A stretch of 64,000 nucleotides of DNA from Paenibacillus radicis (ex Gao et al. 2016). GTDB lineage: Bacteria; Bacillota; Bacilli; Paenibacillales; Paenibacillaceae. Position numbers and translations under genes: made by a program. The notes below the pieces were generated by a model. That model saw only the letters and a list, made by a program, of their open reading frames with translations. It was not told the DNA's origin and did not search any database. Positions 41,142-48,913 of the stretch are shown here, in pieces; position 1 is the stretch's first letter, and each line of letters opens with the position of its first letter. The stretch is from the NCBI RefSeq assembly GCF_014641555.1, contig NZ_BMHY01000008.1:129009-193008 (forward strand). The letters run 5' to 3'.

Positions 41142-44100
41142 TTGTCCAATAAGCTAAATAGAATGGAAAAAGGAAAAATCTTTTTAATAATAGGTCTGTT
41201 TACAATCGTTCTTATCGGAGCAAGAGTGGTTTGGATTTACTCGTTTCAAGCGACGGATCAATCGCTGGCTGCGAACGGACAGCTCGATTTACGGCATTGG
41301 GATGCTTCTAAAGGGGGGACGGTCAGATTGGATGGGGAGTGGTCGTTTTATCCTCATGCTTGGCTGATCGGGAAGGAACATGATAATAAATCAGTGGTTG
41401 AAGCTTCTTCCGATGCCCAATTCATTCAAGTGCCAGGAAAGTGGAATGATTCCATAGAGGCGGAGAATCCGACTCCCTATGGTTTCGGTACATATCACTT
41501 GCAAATTCTGGTTGACCCAGCTAAGGAACTAACCTACAGCATTCGCGTTCCGAGCGTTCGAAGCTCATCGGAGCTGTATGTGAATGGACGTTTGCTGAAT
41601 CAAACGGGAAAGCCTGCATCGAATAAGGAAGCGTATAAAGCATGGAATATACCGTATACGGCTTCTTTTACGGCGAATGATAGTGGAGTAATCGAGCTTG
41701 TGATTCAGGCTGCCAATTATGAGGACCCCCGAGGGAGCGGCATTATCCGGTCTATAAAGTTCGGGGCAGAGGCGGCGGTTGCCAAGGAGACACAATTGTC
41801 TGTACTGATGCAGCAACTGGTTGCCATCGTTTTTCTCATGCATGGCGTTTATGCTCTTATATTATTTCTGGCAGGAACCAGGGATCGGAGATTGCTATAT
41901 TTCTCTCTGCTGGTCGTTAGTGCGATGCTCATAACGCTGCTAGGCAGCGATGAGAAGATCCTGCATTATTGGATTCCGCTTAATTATGATTGGGGATTTA
42001 AGCTCGTTCATCTATTAATGATTACCGGAGCTTACGCTTTGTTGCAAAGCGTAATGCACCAGCTGCCTAATCGTTTGCGAAAAGTATATCCGTTTTGTAT
42101 CGTATTTTTCATAGCCGCTATATTGTGGGCGGTAGTTATGCCTGTCCACTATGTTGTCATGGTGCAGTTTTTGTATGTGTTAGCTTTTGCTGCTGCGGTT
42201 CTGATCACCCTAATGTCCATGATCCTCACCTCCATTAAGGAAATAGGAGATAATTTATTATTGCTTCTAGCACTTCTTGCTTTCACGAGCAATTTTGTAT
42301 GGTGGATATTTTTCCTTGCGACTGGTATTAAAGTGGTCTATTATCCGTTCGATTTGATCGTGTCGACAACCTGTTTGTCGTCCGTCTGGTTCAGGCATTA
42401 TTTTTTTGTCTACTCGGAGACTCGAAAGCTCGCCGCAAAGCTTCAAGAAACGGACAAGGTGAAGGATCAGTTTTTGGCCAACACGTCGCATGAACTGAAA
42501 AATCCGCTTCACGGTATAATCAACATTTCACAGGCTGTTCTGGAGAGGGAGCAGCACTCGCTCAATGAAAAAAGCATCACAGATTTAGGCACTGTTCTAT
42601 CCGTGGGCCGCCGGATGTCGATCGTATTAAACGACCTTCTAGATGTGATGCGTCTCAAAGAAAACGCGCCACGGCTGCAACTGCGAAGCTTTTCGATCCA
42701 TACTATCGCAAGCGGCGTATTTGAGATGCTTCAATATATGACGGAAGGCAAGCCGGTACGGCTGGTAAATCACATTCCGGAACAGTTCCCGCAAGTCTAT
42801 GCCGATGAAAATCGAGTTATCCAAATTGTATTCAATTTGCTGCATAATGCGATCAAATACACGAATGACGGAGAAGTATCCATTCGCAGTCATGTGAAGA
42901 ATGGCAGAGCTCATATTACGGTTGCGGATACGGGCATCGGAATGAATGAGGATATGATCAGACGAGTATTCGAGCCTTATGAGCAAGTCCACTCCGATAA
43001 GACGATGATCGAGGGCGGATTTGGCCTAGGGCTAAGCATCAGCAAGCAGCTAGTGGAACTGCATGGCGGTTCGATGAAGGTACGCTCTATTCCCGGTGAA
43101 GGCTCAGCGTTCACTTTTACTTTACAGCTATCCAAAAGGGCTGAGGGAGAGCAAACAAAGCCCGATGTAATCTCGGCGGGAATAACGGAGTCAGCCGCTG
43201 CCGCTGCTCCGCTTGAATCGGTCGTTGAGCAACAAACCCTATTGGGTGATAGGCCTAGAATCATTGTTGTGGACGATGATCCGCTTAATCTGAAAGTAAT
43301 TGAAGCTATTCTTTCTGAAGAACTGTACGATATCACGACAGTCACGAGCGGTAAGCAAGTATTGGCTCTGCTGGATGCTAAAGAATGGGATTTAGTCATT
43401 TCAGACGTCATGATGCCGCAGATGTCGGGCTATGAGCTGTCACGTACAATTCGCAAACGGCTTTCGATAACGGAATTGCCGATACTTTTCCTGACAGCAA
43501 GGACTCAGACGGAAGATATTGCGAATGCTTTTTTAGCGGGGGCAAACGATTATGTCACAAAGCCGGTAGAGGCGCTTGAATTAAGATCCCGGGTGAAGGC
43601 ATTAACCGAGATTCGGCAAACAGTACGAGAGAGGCTGCGAATGGAAGCTGCTTGGCTTCAAGCGCAAATTCAACCTCATTTCCTATTCAATACTTTGAAC
43701 GCGGTAGCGGCTTTGAGCGAGATCGATACGGAGCGGATGCGTGATCTGATCGAAGCATTCAGCAATCACTTGAGAGATAAATTTAAACTTGAGCATATGG
43801 ACGAGCTTGCCCCAATTGAAGATGAACTTAGTATTGTCCGTTCGTATCTCTATATTGAGAAGGAAAGATTCGATGAGAAGCTGAATGTGACCTGGGAGAT
43901 TGATGAGAGCAGTGGGGTGAAGATTCCGATGCTAACGATTCAGCCGCTTGTTGAGAATGCAATTAGACATGGTATTATGAAGCGTTCGCGCGGAGGCAAT
44001 ATTCATATCCGTTTGACGAATTACGATACCTATGCAGAAATCGCAGTCACCGATGACGGGGTAGGCATGGATGAACATACGCTGCAGCAGGTTCTTGTCA

Positions 44101-44246
44101 AACAATCAGACCATGCCACGGGAATCGGTCTGCTGAATACAGACCTTCGATTAAAGCGGCAATATGGGAGAGGGCTTCAAATTAAAAGCGTGCCTGGGGA
44201 AGGGACGTCGATTTCTTTTAGAGTAGATAAAAAAGATGAGGTATAG
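41142..44246 (+). CDS. Dual-kinase hybrid sensor: 7TMR-DISM + HisKA + REC + LytS-type kinase
   Basis: A 1034-residue membrane signalling protein. Order: anchor helix (about 12-31), an extracytoplasmic jelly-roll domain of the 7TMR-DISMED type (about 50-200; RLDGEWSFYPHAWL, YSIRVPSVRSSSELYVNGRL), a seven-helix 7TMR-DISM segment (about 220-420), HisKA with the phosphate site in FLANTSHELKNPLHGI (around 450), HATPase (GFGLGLSISKQLVELHGG), a receiver (RIIVVDDDPLNLK, SDVMMPQMSG; about 705-820), then a second kinase of LytS/YesM type (QIQPHFLFNTLNAV, about 845; LVENAIRHGIMKRSRGG). No separate response regulator is adjacent. TTG 41142 is chosen: AAGGAG (41128-41133) is 8 bp upstream. Two complete kinase modules on one chain are notable. 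Confidence 0.93.
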   Translation: MSNKLNRMEKGKIFLIIGLFTIVLIGARVVWIYSFQATDQSLAANGQLDLRHWDASKGGTVRLDGEWSFYPHAWLIGKEHDNKSVVEASSDAQFIQVPGKWNDSIEAENPTPYGFGTYHLQILVDPAKELTYSIRVPSVRSSSELYVNGRLLNQTGKPASNKEAYKAWNIPYTASFTANDSGVIELVIQAANYEDPRGSGIIRSIKFGAEAAVAKETQLSVLMQQLVAIVFLMHGVYALILFLAGTRDRRLLYFSLLVVSAMLITLLGSDEKILHYWIPLNYDWGFKLVHLLMITGAYALLQSVMHQLPNRLRKVYPFCIVFFIAAILWAVVMPVHYVVMVQFLYVLAFAAAVLITLMSMILTSIKEIGDNLLLLLALLAFTSNFVWWIFFLATGIKVVYYPFDLIVSTTCLSSVWFRHYFFVYSETRKLAAKLQETDKVKDQFLANTSHELKNPLHGIINISQAVLEREQHSLNEKSITDLGTVLSVGRRMSIVLNDLLDVMRLKENAPRLQLRSFSIHTIASGVFEMLQYMTEGKPVRLVNHIPEQFPQVYADENRVIQIVFNLLHNAIKYTNDGEVSIRSHVKNGRAHITVADTGIGMNEDMIRRVFEPYEQVHSDKTMIEGGFGLGLSISKQLVELHGGSMKVRSIPGEGSAFTFTLQLSKRAEGEQTKPDVISAGITESAAAAAPLESVVEQQTLLGDRPRIIVVDDDPLNLKVIEAILSEELYDITTVTSGKQVLALLDAKEWDLVISDVMMPQMSGYELSRTIRKRLSITELPILFLTARTQTEDIANAFLAGANDYVTKPVEALELRSRVKALTEIRQTVRERLRMEAAWLQAQIQPHFLFNTLNAVAALSEIDTERMRDLIEAFSNHLRDKFKLEHMDELAPIEDELSIVRSYLYIEKERFDEKLNVTWEIDESSGVKIPMLTIQPLVENAIRHGIMKRSRGGNIHIRLTNYDTYAEIAVTDDGVGMDEHTLQQVLVKQSDHATGIGLLNTDLRLKRQYGRGLQIKSVPGEGTSISFRVDKKDEV

Positions 44247-44258
44247 GGGGTAAACAGG

Positions 44259-44292
44259 AGGGCTGCTCATTACTTTAAGAGCAGCCCTTTTT
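44259..44292 (+). terminator. Terminator of the hybrid kinase gene
   Basis: AGGGCTGCTC (44259-44268) pairs perfectly with GAGCAGCCCT (44279-44288), followed by T-rich DNA. Confidence 0.92.
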
Positions 44293-44312
44293 GAGGTGTT
44301 CAAAACTGAAAT

Positions 44313-44801
44313 CTAAAAGACCGCACGATGACCGAAGTACCCCACACTAATAAAGATGCAGCACCAGATGAACGCGCCTATCGCTGCAATAACGACATAA
44401 TGACGGAATTTGATGCCGATTACCCCTGCCATGTAACAGGTCAAATGCCGAACGCCTGGGATATAGTAGCCGAAAACGATGGTCCAAGGCCCGTATTTCT
44501 TAAACCACTTTTCCACCTTTTCTAATCTCTGGGGTGTCAGTCGAATCCACTTCCCATATTTCAGCAATAAAGGCTTGCCCACTTTATTTCCTAAGAAGAA
44601 GGAGAATAACATCCCTGTCATCGTTCCTAGAAATGCTACCACGATGGAATCACAAAGGTTCAACACGTGGGTTGATGAAAGATAACCAATTAGAATCATT
44701 AACATTTCATCGGGAACTGGCAGTCCAACGATTCCTAAAGTGAGTAAGCCGTAAATCGCATAATAGCCGTACTGTGCGATAATTAATTCTAGATTGTCCA
44801 T
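44313..44801 (-). CDS. DedA family membrane protein
   Basis: A 162-residue membrane protein of the DedA/SNARE-associated family, believed to be membrane flippases or transporters involved in lipid carrier recycling and membrane potential. Seen: YGLLTLGIVGLPVPDEMLMI (the conserved P-x-P-D/E-E turn), GTMTGMLFSFFLGNKVG, and FGYYIPGVRHLTCYMAGV (re-entrant region with conserved Arg/Pro). It ends shortly after GYFGHRAVF, so it is shorter than most family members (about 190-220 residues) and may lack the last helix. Monocistronic, convergent with the hybrid kinase gene. Confidence 0.88.
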   Translation of the reverse strand: MDNLELIIAQYGYYAIYGLLTLGIVGLPVPDEMLMILIGYLSSTHVLNLCDSIVVAFLGTMTGMLFSFFLGNKVGKPLLLKYGKWIRLTPQRLEKVEKWFKKYGPWTIVFGYYIPGVRHLTCYMAGVIGIKFRHYVVIAAIGAFIWCCIFISVGYFGHRAVF

Positions 44802-45069
44802 GCCTTGCCTCCGTTGCGTTAGCGACTATGTATGGTGCGGAAAGTGAATGGTTTGTAGATATCTTATAGTATAAAGTATTTTGTTAATATTGGCATTAAG
44901 GCTAGTTTAAATCCAGTTTAATTTTGACGTTTTTTTATTACATGAATTCAATAATGTACTACTGCGGAAACTTGGTGGTTCAAATTTTTTTTATTTTTCT
45001 TCAAAATCCCATCAGAAAAACCGATAAATGTTAATGAATTAAAATTGAGAGAAAAGGGAGAATCTTACT

Positions 45070-45621
45070 TTGAGTAAACGCAATAAAAATTTAGTTTTGA
45101 TTGGATTGGCTTTTGCCATGTTGTTGGTTTTTTCCGGGTGTGCGAGCAAAAAAACAGATGAAGAAAAACTTGCTGACGCTATTCAAGAAGCGCTTAAAGA
45201 CTCATCTAAAAATGAGAATGCTTCAAAAGATCCTGATACGCTGGAGTCCCATTTAAAAGAAATCAGCCATTTTCTTACTTCGGATATTTGGAACGATGGC
45301 TTTGTAAACATCAGTTGGTTCATCGGAAGCGGTACTAATAGTACAGGCGATAAAATGGATATCGACTTTACAATTGAACGCCTGGGCAAAGCGATGGAGA
45401 AAAAAGCCGAATATGATACTTATATTCAGGGACTGGATGCGAGTAATGATGGTCTAAAGCAAGTATGGACCAAGCTTTCGAATGAAATCGATGTTCTCTA
45501 TAACAAGCTTAAGGAGAAGACTCCTGTAGCTGAAGATTCAAGTTACGAATTTGATACTGGATTGTTTGAGCAATATAGAGATGCATTTAAGAAAGATATA
45601 GAAGCGCTGACGTCTAACTAG
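45070..45621 (+). CDS. Hypothetical lipoprotein
   Basis: Not recognised. 183 residues; signal peptide LVLIGLAFAMLLVFSGC with lipobox FSGC (Cys about 24), so an outer-leaflet lipoprotein. The mature part is acidic, rich in Asp, Glu, Lys and Trp, and helical. TTG 45070 follows GGGAG at 9 bp. It lies between DedA (divergent) and two unknown membrane genes. A terminator follows directly. Confidence 0.75.
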   Translation: MSKRNKNLVLIGLAFAMLLVFSGCASKKTDEEKLADAIQEALKDSSKNENASKDPDTLESHLKEISHFLTSDIWNDGFVNISWFIGSGTNSTGDKMDIDFTIERLGKAMEKKAEYDTYIQGLDASNDGLKQVWTKLSNEIDVLYNKLKEKTPVAEDSSYEFDTGLFEQYRDAFKKDIEALTSN

Positions 45622-45642
45622 ATAAAACCATGGCAAATCAAA

Positions 45643-45687
45643 CAAACCACCGCTTACATGAAATAATGTAGGTAGTGGTTTGTTTTT
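45643..45687 (+). terminator. Terminator of the lipoprotein gene
   Basis: CAAACCAC (45643-45650) pairs perfectly with GTGGTTTG (45675-45682) with an inner CTTACAT/ATGTAGG extension, then TTTTT. Confidence 0.88.
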
Positions 45688-45769
45688 GTATAGAACGTTA
45701 AATAATAGATTGAAAAATATTCCAAAACATTTAAGATAGACATAGTGTTATTAATGTGGAGGAACATTG

Positions 45770-46270
45770 ATGAAAAGCAATTCCTATAATGATATTGAGA
45801 GATATCGTGTAATATCCCATTTTAAAGTTGAAAAACTGGTTATCACTTGTTTTGTTATTAGTGTTATGGTGTCGGTATGTATCAGTGCATTCTTTGCTTT
45901 AAGTGAGGAAAGGGACTTAGTACTATCATTTATATTTTATTTACTGTACACATTTCCTACGGTCTTTCTGTTAGGCGGGACCTCTTCATTCCTCATAGAA
46001 CATAAACTTAGAATACCGCTGATAGTTAAGCAAAATAGGATACTAAAATATATTTATAAATTATTTCTGTACATGCTAGCGGGTTCTATAGGTATAAATA
46101 TATTTTGGACAGTCATAACTCTTCAAATACCGAGCTTTACAACACTGAAAGAGTTTTTTCTTTTAAATGATCTAGGTATCATTGGCGGATTAATATACTA
46201 TCATTTCCTATTGTTGTTCCAAGTCATTGGCGGCGTTATTGAAAAGAAAAGTGGAATGGAGAATAATTAA
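45770..46270 (+). CDS. Hypothetical four-helix membrane protein
   Basis: Not recognised. 166 residues with four predicted helices: about 23-44 (LVITCFVISVMVSVCISAFFA), 53-73 (VLSFIFYLLYTFPTVFLLGG), 101-122 (LFLYMLAGSIGINIFWTV) and 138-158 (IGGLIYYHFLLLFQVIGGVI). ATG 45770 has GGAGG at 8 bp; an upstream TTG at 45767 is less likely. The next gene starts 24 bp later, so the two may be co-transcribed. AT-rich compared with the housekeeping genes. Confidence 0.7.
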   Translation: MKSNSYNDIERYRVISHFKVEKLVITCFVISVMVSVCISAFFALSEERDLVLSFIFYLLYTFPTVFLLGGTSSFLIEHKLRIPLIVKQNRILKYIYKLFLYMLAGSIGINIFWTVITLQIPSFTTLKEFFLLNDLGIIGGLIYYHFLLLFQVIGGVIEKKSGMENN

Positions 46271-46294
46271 TGCGTTAATACAGGGGGAACATAA

Positions 46295-46867
46295 TTGAAG
46301 CAATTTTTAAAAACCTCTTTAGTAGTCGTTCTTGTTCTAATTGCTTGTATTTCCGCTCCTTGGCTTTTGCTGTATCTAGGTCTTTCAGCGGGAGAGGACC
46401 CGCCTAAACCTGCTTATTCATACGGAGAATTTCCTTTTTATTTGGAATATGAAATCAATGGTCATAGCGTGATTGTAGAGGATAAAGTCATTGTTAGAAA
46501 TGCTGGAATTGGTCTTAGTGAAGGGACCGGCAAGTATATCAAGTGGAAGCAAACCTTGGCAAGCGGAAATAAGGAAATTGTATTATTTGAGGACGGAGAG
46601 GCAGAAAAATTGATTTTTGCAATTAGAGATAGAAATTATCACTTGGAGGAGAATCAAGAGGGAAATAAGTACGATTCGAGGCCTGATATATATAGAAAAG
46701 CGAGAAAAGAAAACATGCGATCTTTTGAAGTCATGACCGAGAGAGAATTATTCAAGTACTATAAGATCAAATTGATAAAATTCGAATATGGTGAACCTTT
46801 GAAAAAAAAGACTTGCGGAATAAACGAACATCAATGTCTTCAAAGTTTCATTAGGTCTGAAAAATAA
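46295..46867 (+). CDS. Hypothetical membrane-anchored protein, possible C-terminal slip
   Basis: Not recognised. 190 residues, N-terminal hydrophobic segment (LVVVLVLIACISAPWLLLYLG) acting as anchor or uncleaved signal, and a soluble mainly-beta outer domain (FYLEYEINGHSVIVEDKVIV, KYIKWKQTL). TTG 46295 follows GGGGGAAC. Near the end lies an A8 tract (FEYGEPLKKK). With one A fewer the frame would close a few residues later at L-K-K-R-L-A-E; the annotated tail CGINEHQCLQSFIRSEK could therefore be read-through of an indel. A short hydrophobic frame follows at 46872. Confidence 0.6.
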   Translation: MKQFLKTSLVVVLVLIACISAPWLLLYLGLSAGEDPPKPAYSYGEFPFYLEYEINGHSVIVEDKVIVRNAGIGLSEGTGKYIKWKQTLASGNKEIVLFEDGEAEKLIFAIRDRNYHLEENQEGNKYDSRPDIYRKARKENMRSFEVMTERELFKYYKIKLIKFEYGEPLKKKTCGINEHQCLQSFIRSEK

Positions 46868-46871
46868 AATA

Positions 46872-46979
46872 GTGAATTTTATATGTTTCGCGGCGCTGAA
46901 TACATCGTATTTGTTAGTATTTGGTTCAATATTGATCTTCTATTTTTACACTGCTTTTCAAGCGCTGATGGGAATTTAA
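46872..46979 (+). CDS. Possible 35-residue hydrophobic peptide
   Basis: A GTG-started frame encoding NFICFAALNTSYLLVFGSI and a following FYFYTAF segment, nearly all hydrophobic, that would make one membrane helix. It lacks a good ribosome site and ends 19 bp before the phosphotransferase start. It could be the displaced tail of the preceding gene or a small membrane protein. Weak evidence. Confidence 0.25.
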   Translation: MNFICFAALNTSYLLVFGSILIFYFYTAFQALMGI

Positions 46980-46998
46980 ATATATTCGGAGGGATATT

Positions 46999-47917
46999 AT
47001 GAATTCTAAAACCAATGAATTATCCGATTTAATACAAGCAACAGTGAAGAAGTTTATTTCTGCATCGGCTGCTGTAATTGAAATCGAAAGTTCTCCGCTG
47101 CATCTAGGCTTCCAAGCGGTTGATCTATCCCGGTATCAAGTGCTGATCGAAGATGAAGGAACAAGGAGAAGCGTCTCACTCATTACCAAGATGGCGAGCC
47201 GTACGGAACGTCGAGTCCTTCACCGATTGTTTTCGCAGGCAGCTAACGTCCCCTTTAGCCATACCATTGATATGAACTCCGAACATCGAGCCCTTCTATG
47301 CATTCAGAATGTGGATGAAAATACGGATTATCAGAACTTGAATCTCGAGCTCCTTCAAAAAAAGGAAGTGGCAGCTTTAGCCTACATCCATCAGTCGAAT
47401 CTAGGGTACAAGGAACAGCTCTCATGGCTTCCAGCGGCAACTCGTGAACATGCTGAGGAAATGCTAAATACGCGCTGGAGCCCCTCTTGGGAAAAGGCCA
47501 AACAAAACGAACAATTCGTCGAAGCATTTGGCGCGTATATTCCAGAGGTTGAAGCCATTGCTGTCCATGCAGCTGCTGAACTGGAGGTTATCCTGAACGG
47601 TGAAAGCTTGCATACGTTAATCCATAATGATCTTAATCCGGGTAATGTACTCGTCCATAATAATGATGATGTTTTTTTCATTGATTGGGAGGAAGCGAGA
47701 TACGGTTCCCTTTACCTGGATGTTCCGTTAAGGCTCGAATTAGACCAAGCAAGAGAGTACCTTGAATTATTGTCTTCGTATGGAGTGGAGCTTCCCAGCG
47801 CAAAATTTGAGTCACAGTATAAAATCGCGTTTCATGGCATGGAACCTGGGAGCGTGGACCGATGATTTGCGAGCCAAGGAAGGGCTCATTAAATATTTGA
47901 AAATGGCAACTTCATAA
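46999..47917 (+). pseudogene. APH/choline-kinase-like phosphotransferase, frameshifted near its end
   Basis: The first 279 codons encode an aminoglycoside phosphotransferase-fold kinase: the Brenner motif HNDLNPGNVLVH (catalytic Asp) and FIDWEEARYGSLYLDVP (Mg-binding Asp). Substrate unknown; close relatives act on small metabolites. At about 47833 the frame goes off: read straight it ends at 47865 with FHGMEPGSVDR, but skipping the C at 47833 gives AFMAWNLGAWTDDLRAK and on to MATS at 47917, a sensible APH-type C-terminal helix. So the sequence has a one-base insertion, either a mutation or an error. The active-site residues lie upstream of the frameshift. ATG 46999 follows GGAGGG. Confidence 0.75.
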
Positions 47918-47956
47918 GCCTCTTGCCGTCATCTCCAACTTTATCTTCATTTTCAT

Positions 47957-48694
47957 CTACGCCTTAACCCGGTACCAATATTGATACATGTCGGAATATC
48001 CGATTTTTGAATAAAGCCGCAAGGCAGGCTCATTATTTGCAAGGACTTGCAAATGACTGTAGGCTGCCCCTTTTTCTTTTCCCCACTGCAGCAAGTGCAG
48101 AATCATCTGCTCTCCATAACCCCGATTGCGGAACTGAACATCGGTCACAATATCGAATAACCCGATATAGTCCCGCTCGATTACGCCAAGGCCGCAAGCG
48201 ACGACCTGCCCCTCAGCAAATAACGATATGAATCCCTTCGTCGTATTTATATTGGACAGCATCCGTTCCATCACACTCTTATAGTTTTCAGGAGTTTGGC
48301 TAAGTCTGAAAAAATGCCCGAGCCATTCTGCAGTCAACGTTTCATCTATTCGAGCTTGATGCTGATCAGGCTGTTTAACCCCATCGAGCTTAACAGCTTT
48401 GACAATTGAACGATCAAATGTGATGTAGCCCTTTTCCTCTAGCACTTGATCTAAGTGTGCCGGATGGACGAAGGGTGAAATTCTATAAATCGCAGGGAGA
48501 GAGTGGGCCGCATACATTTGCTCGCATTGCTCGATTTTTTCATCCAGCTCGAGGGTTGAATAATGAATAGGGTTAATAGAGTTGGCCCGTTTCGTATAGC
48601 CGTTAGCAAAGCGCAGCACCCACCCGTCATAGAGCAAAGTGGACAAGGGCTGCCAGTTGTTCAGACATAATTCTTCAATCGTTTTACTGTCCAT
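47957..48694 (-). CDS. GNAT family N-acetyltransferase
   Basis: A 245-residue acetyltransferase: an N-terminal helical/strand region unusual for plain GNATs (WQPLSTLLYDGWVLRFANGY) and a C-terminal GNAT core (about 145-245) with GLFDIVTDVQFRNRGYGEQM (CoA loop R-N-R-G-Y-G) and LQVLANNEPALRLYSKIGY. The tail SDMYQYWYRVK is typical. Amine substrate unknown. Transcribed alone on the minus strand, convergent with the phosphotransferase and divergent from the serine hydrolase gene. GGAGACTCTT precedes ATG 48694. Confidence 0.88.
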   Translation of the reverse strand: MDSKTIEELCLNNWQPLSTLLYDGWVLRFANGYTKRANSINPIHYSTLELDEKIEQCEQMYAAHSLPAIYRISPFVHPAHLDQVLEEKGYITFDRSIVKAVKLDGVKQPDQHQARIDETLTAEWLGHFFRLSQTPENYKSVMERMLSNINTTKGFISLFAEGQVVACGLGVIERDYIGLFDIVTDVQFRNRGYGEQMILHLLQWGKEKGAAYSHLQVLANNEPALRLYSKIGYSDMYQYWYRVKA

Positions 48695-48913
48695 GGAAGA
48701 GTCTCCTTATTGTTATTTTGAATAATAATACTTTAATATGAATAAATATACAACAATCTTTTACGGTTGTTGACTGCCCTAATCCTATTCAGTGATCATT
48801 TTTTCTTGAAAACACGGCTTAATTCATTCTGCGTTCACATGTTTGTGATAAGCTCTGCCATGTAATTAAGGAGTTCATTATTCACAAAATATACTGAATG
48901 CTGGAGGCTTATC

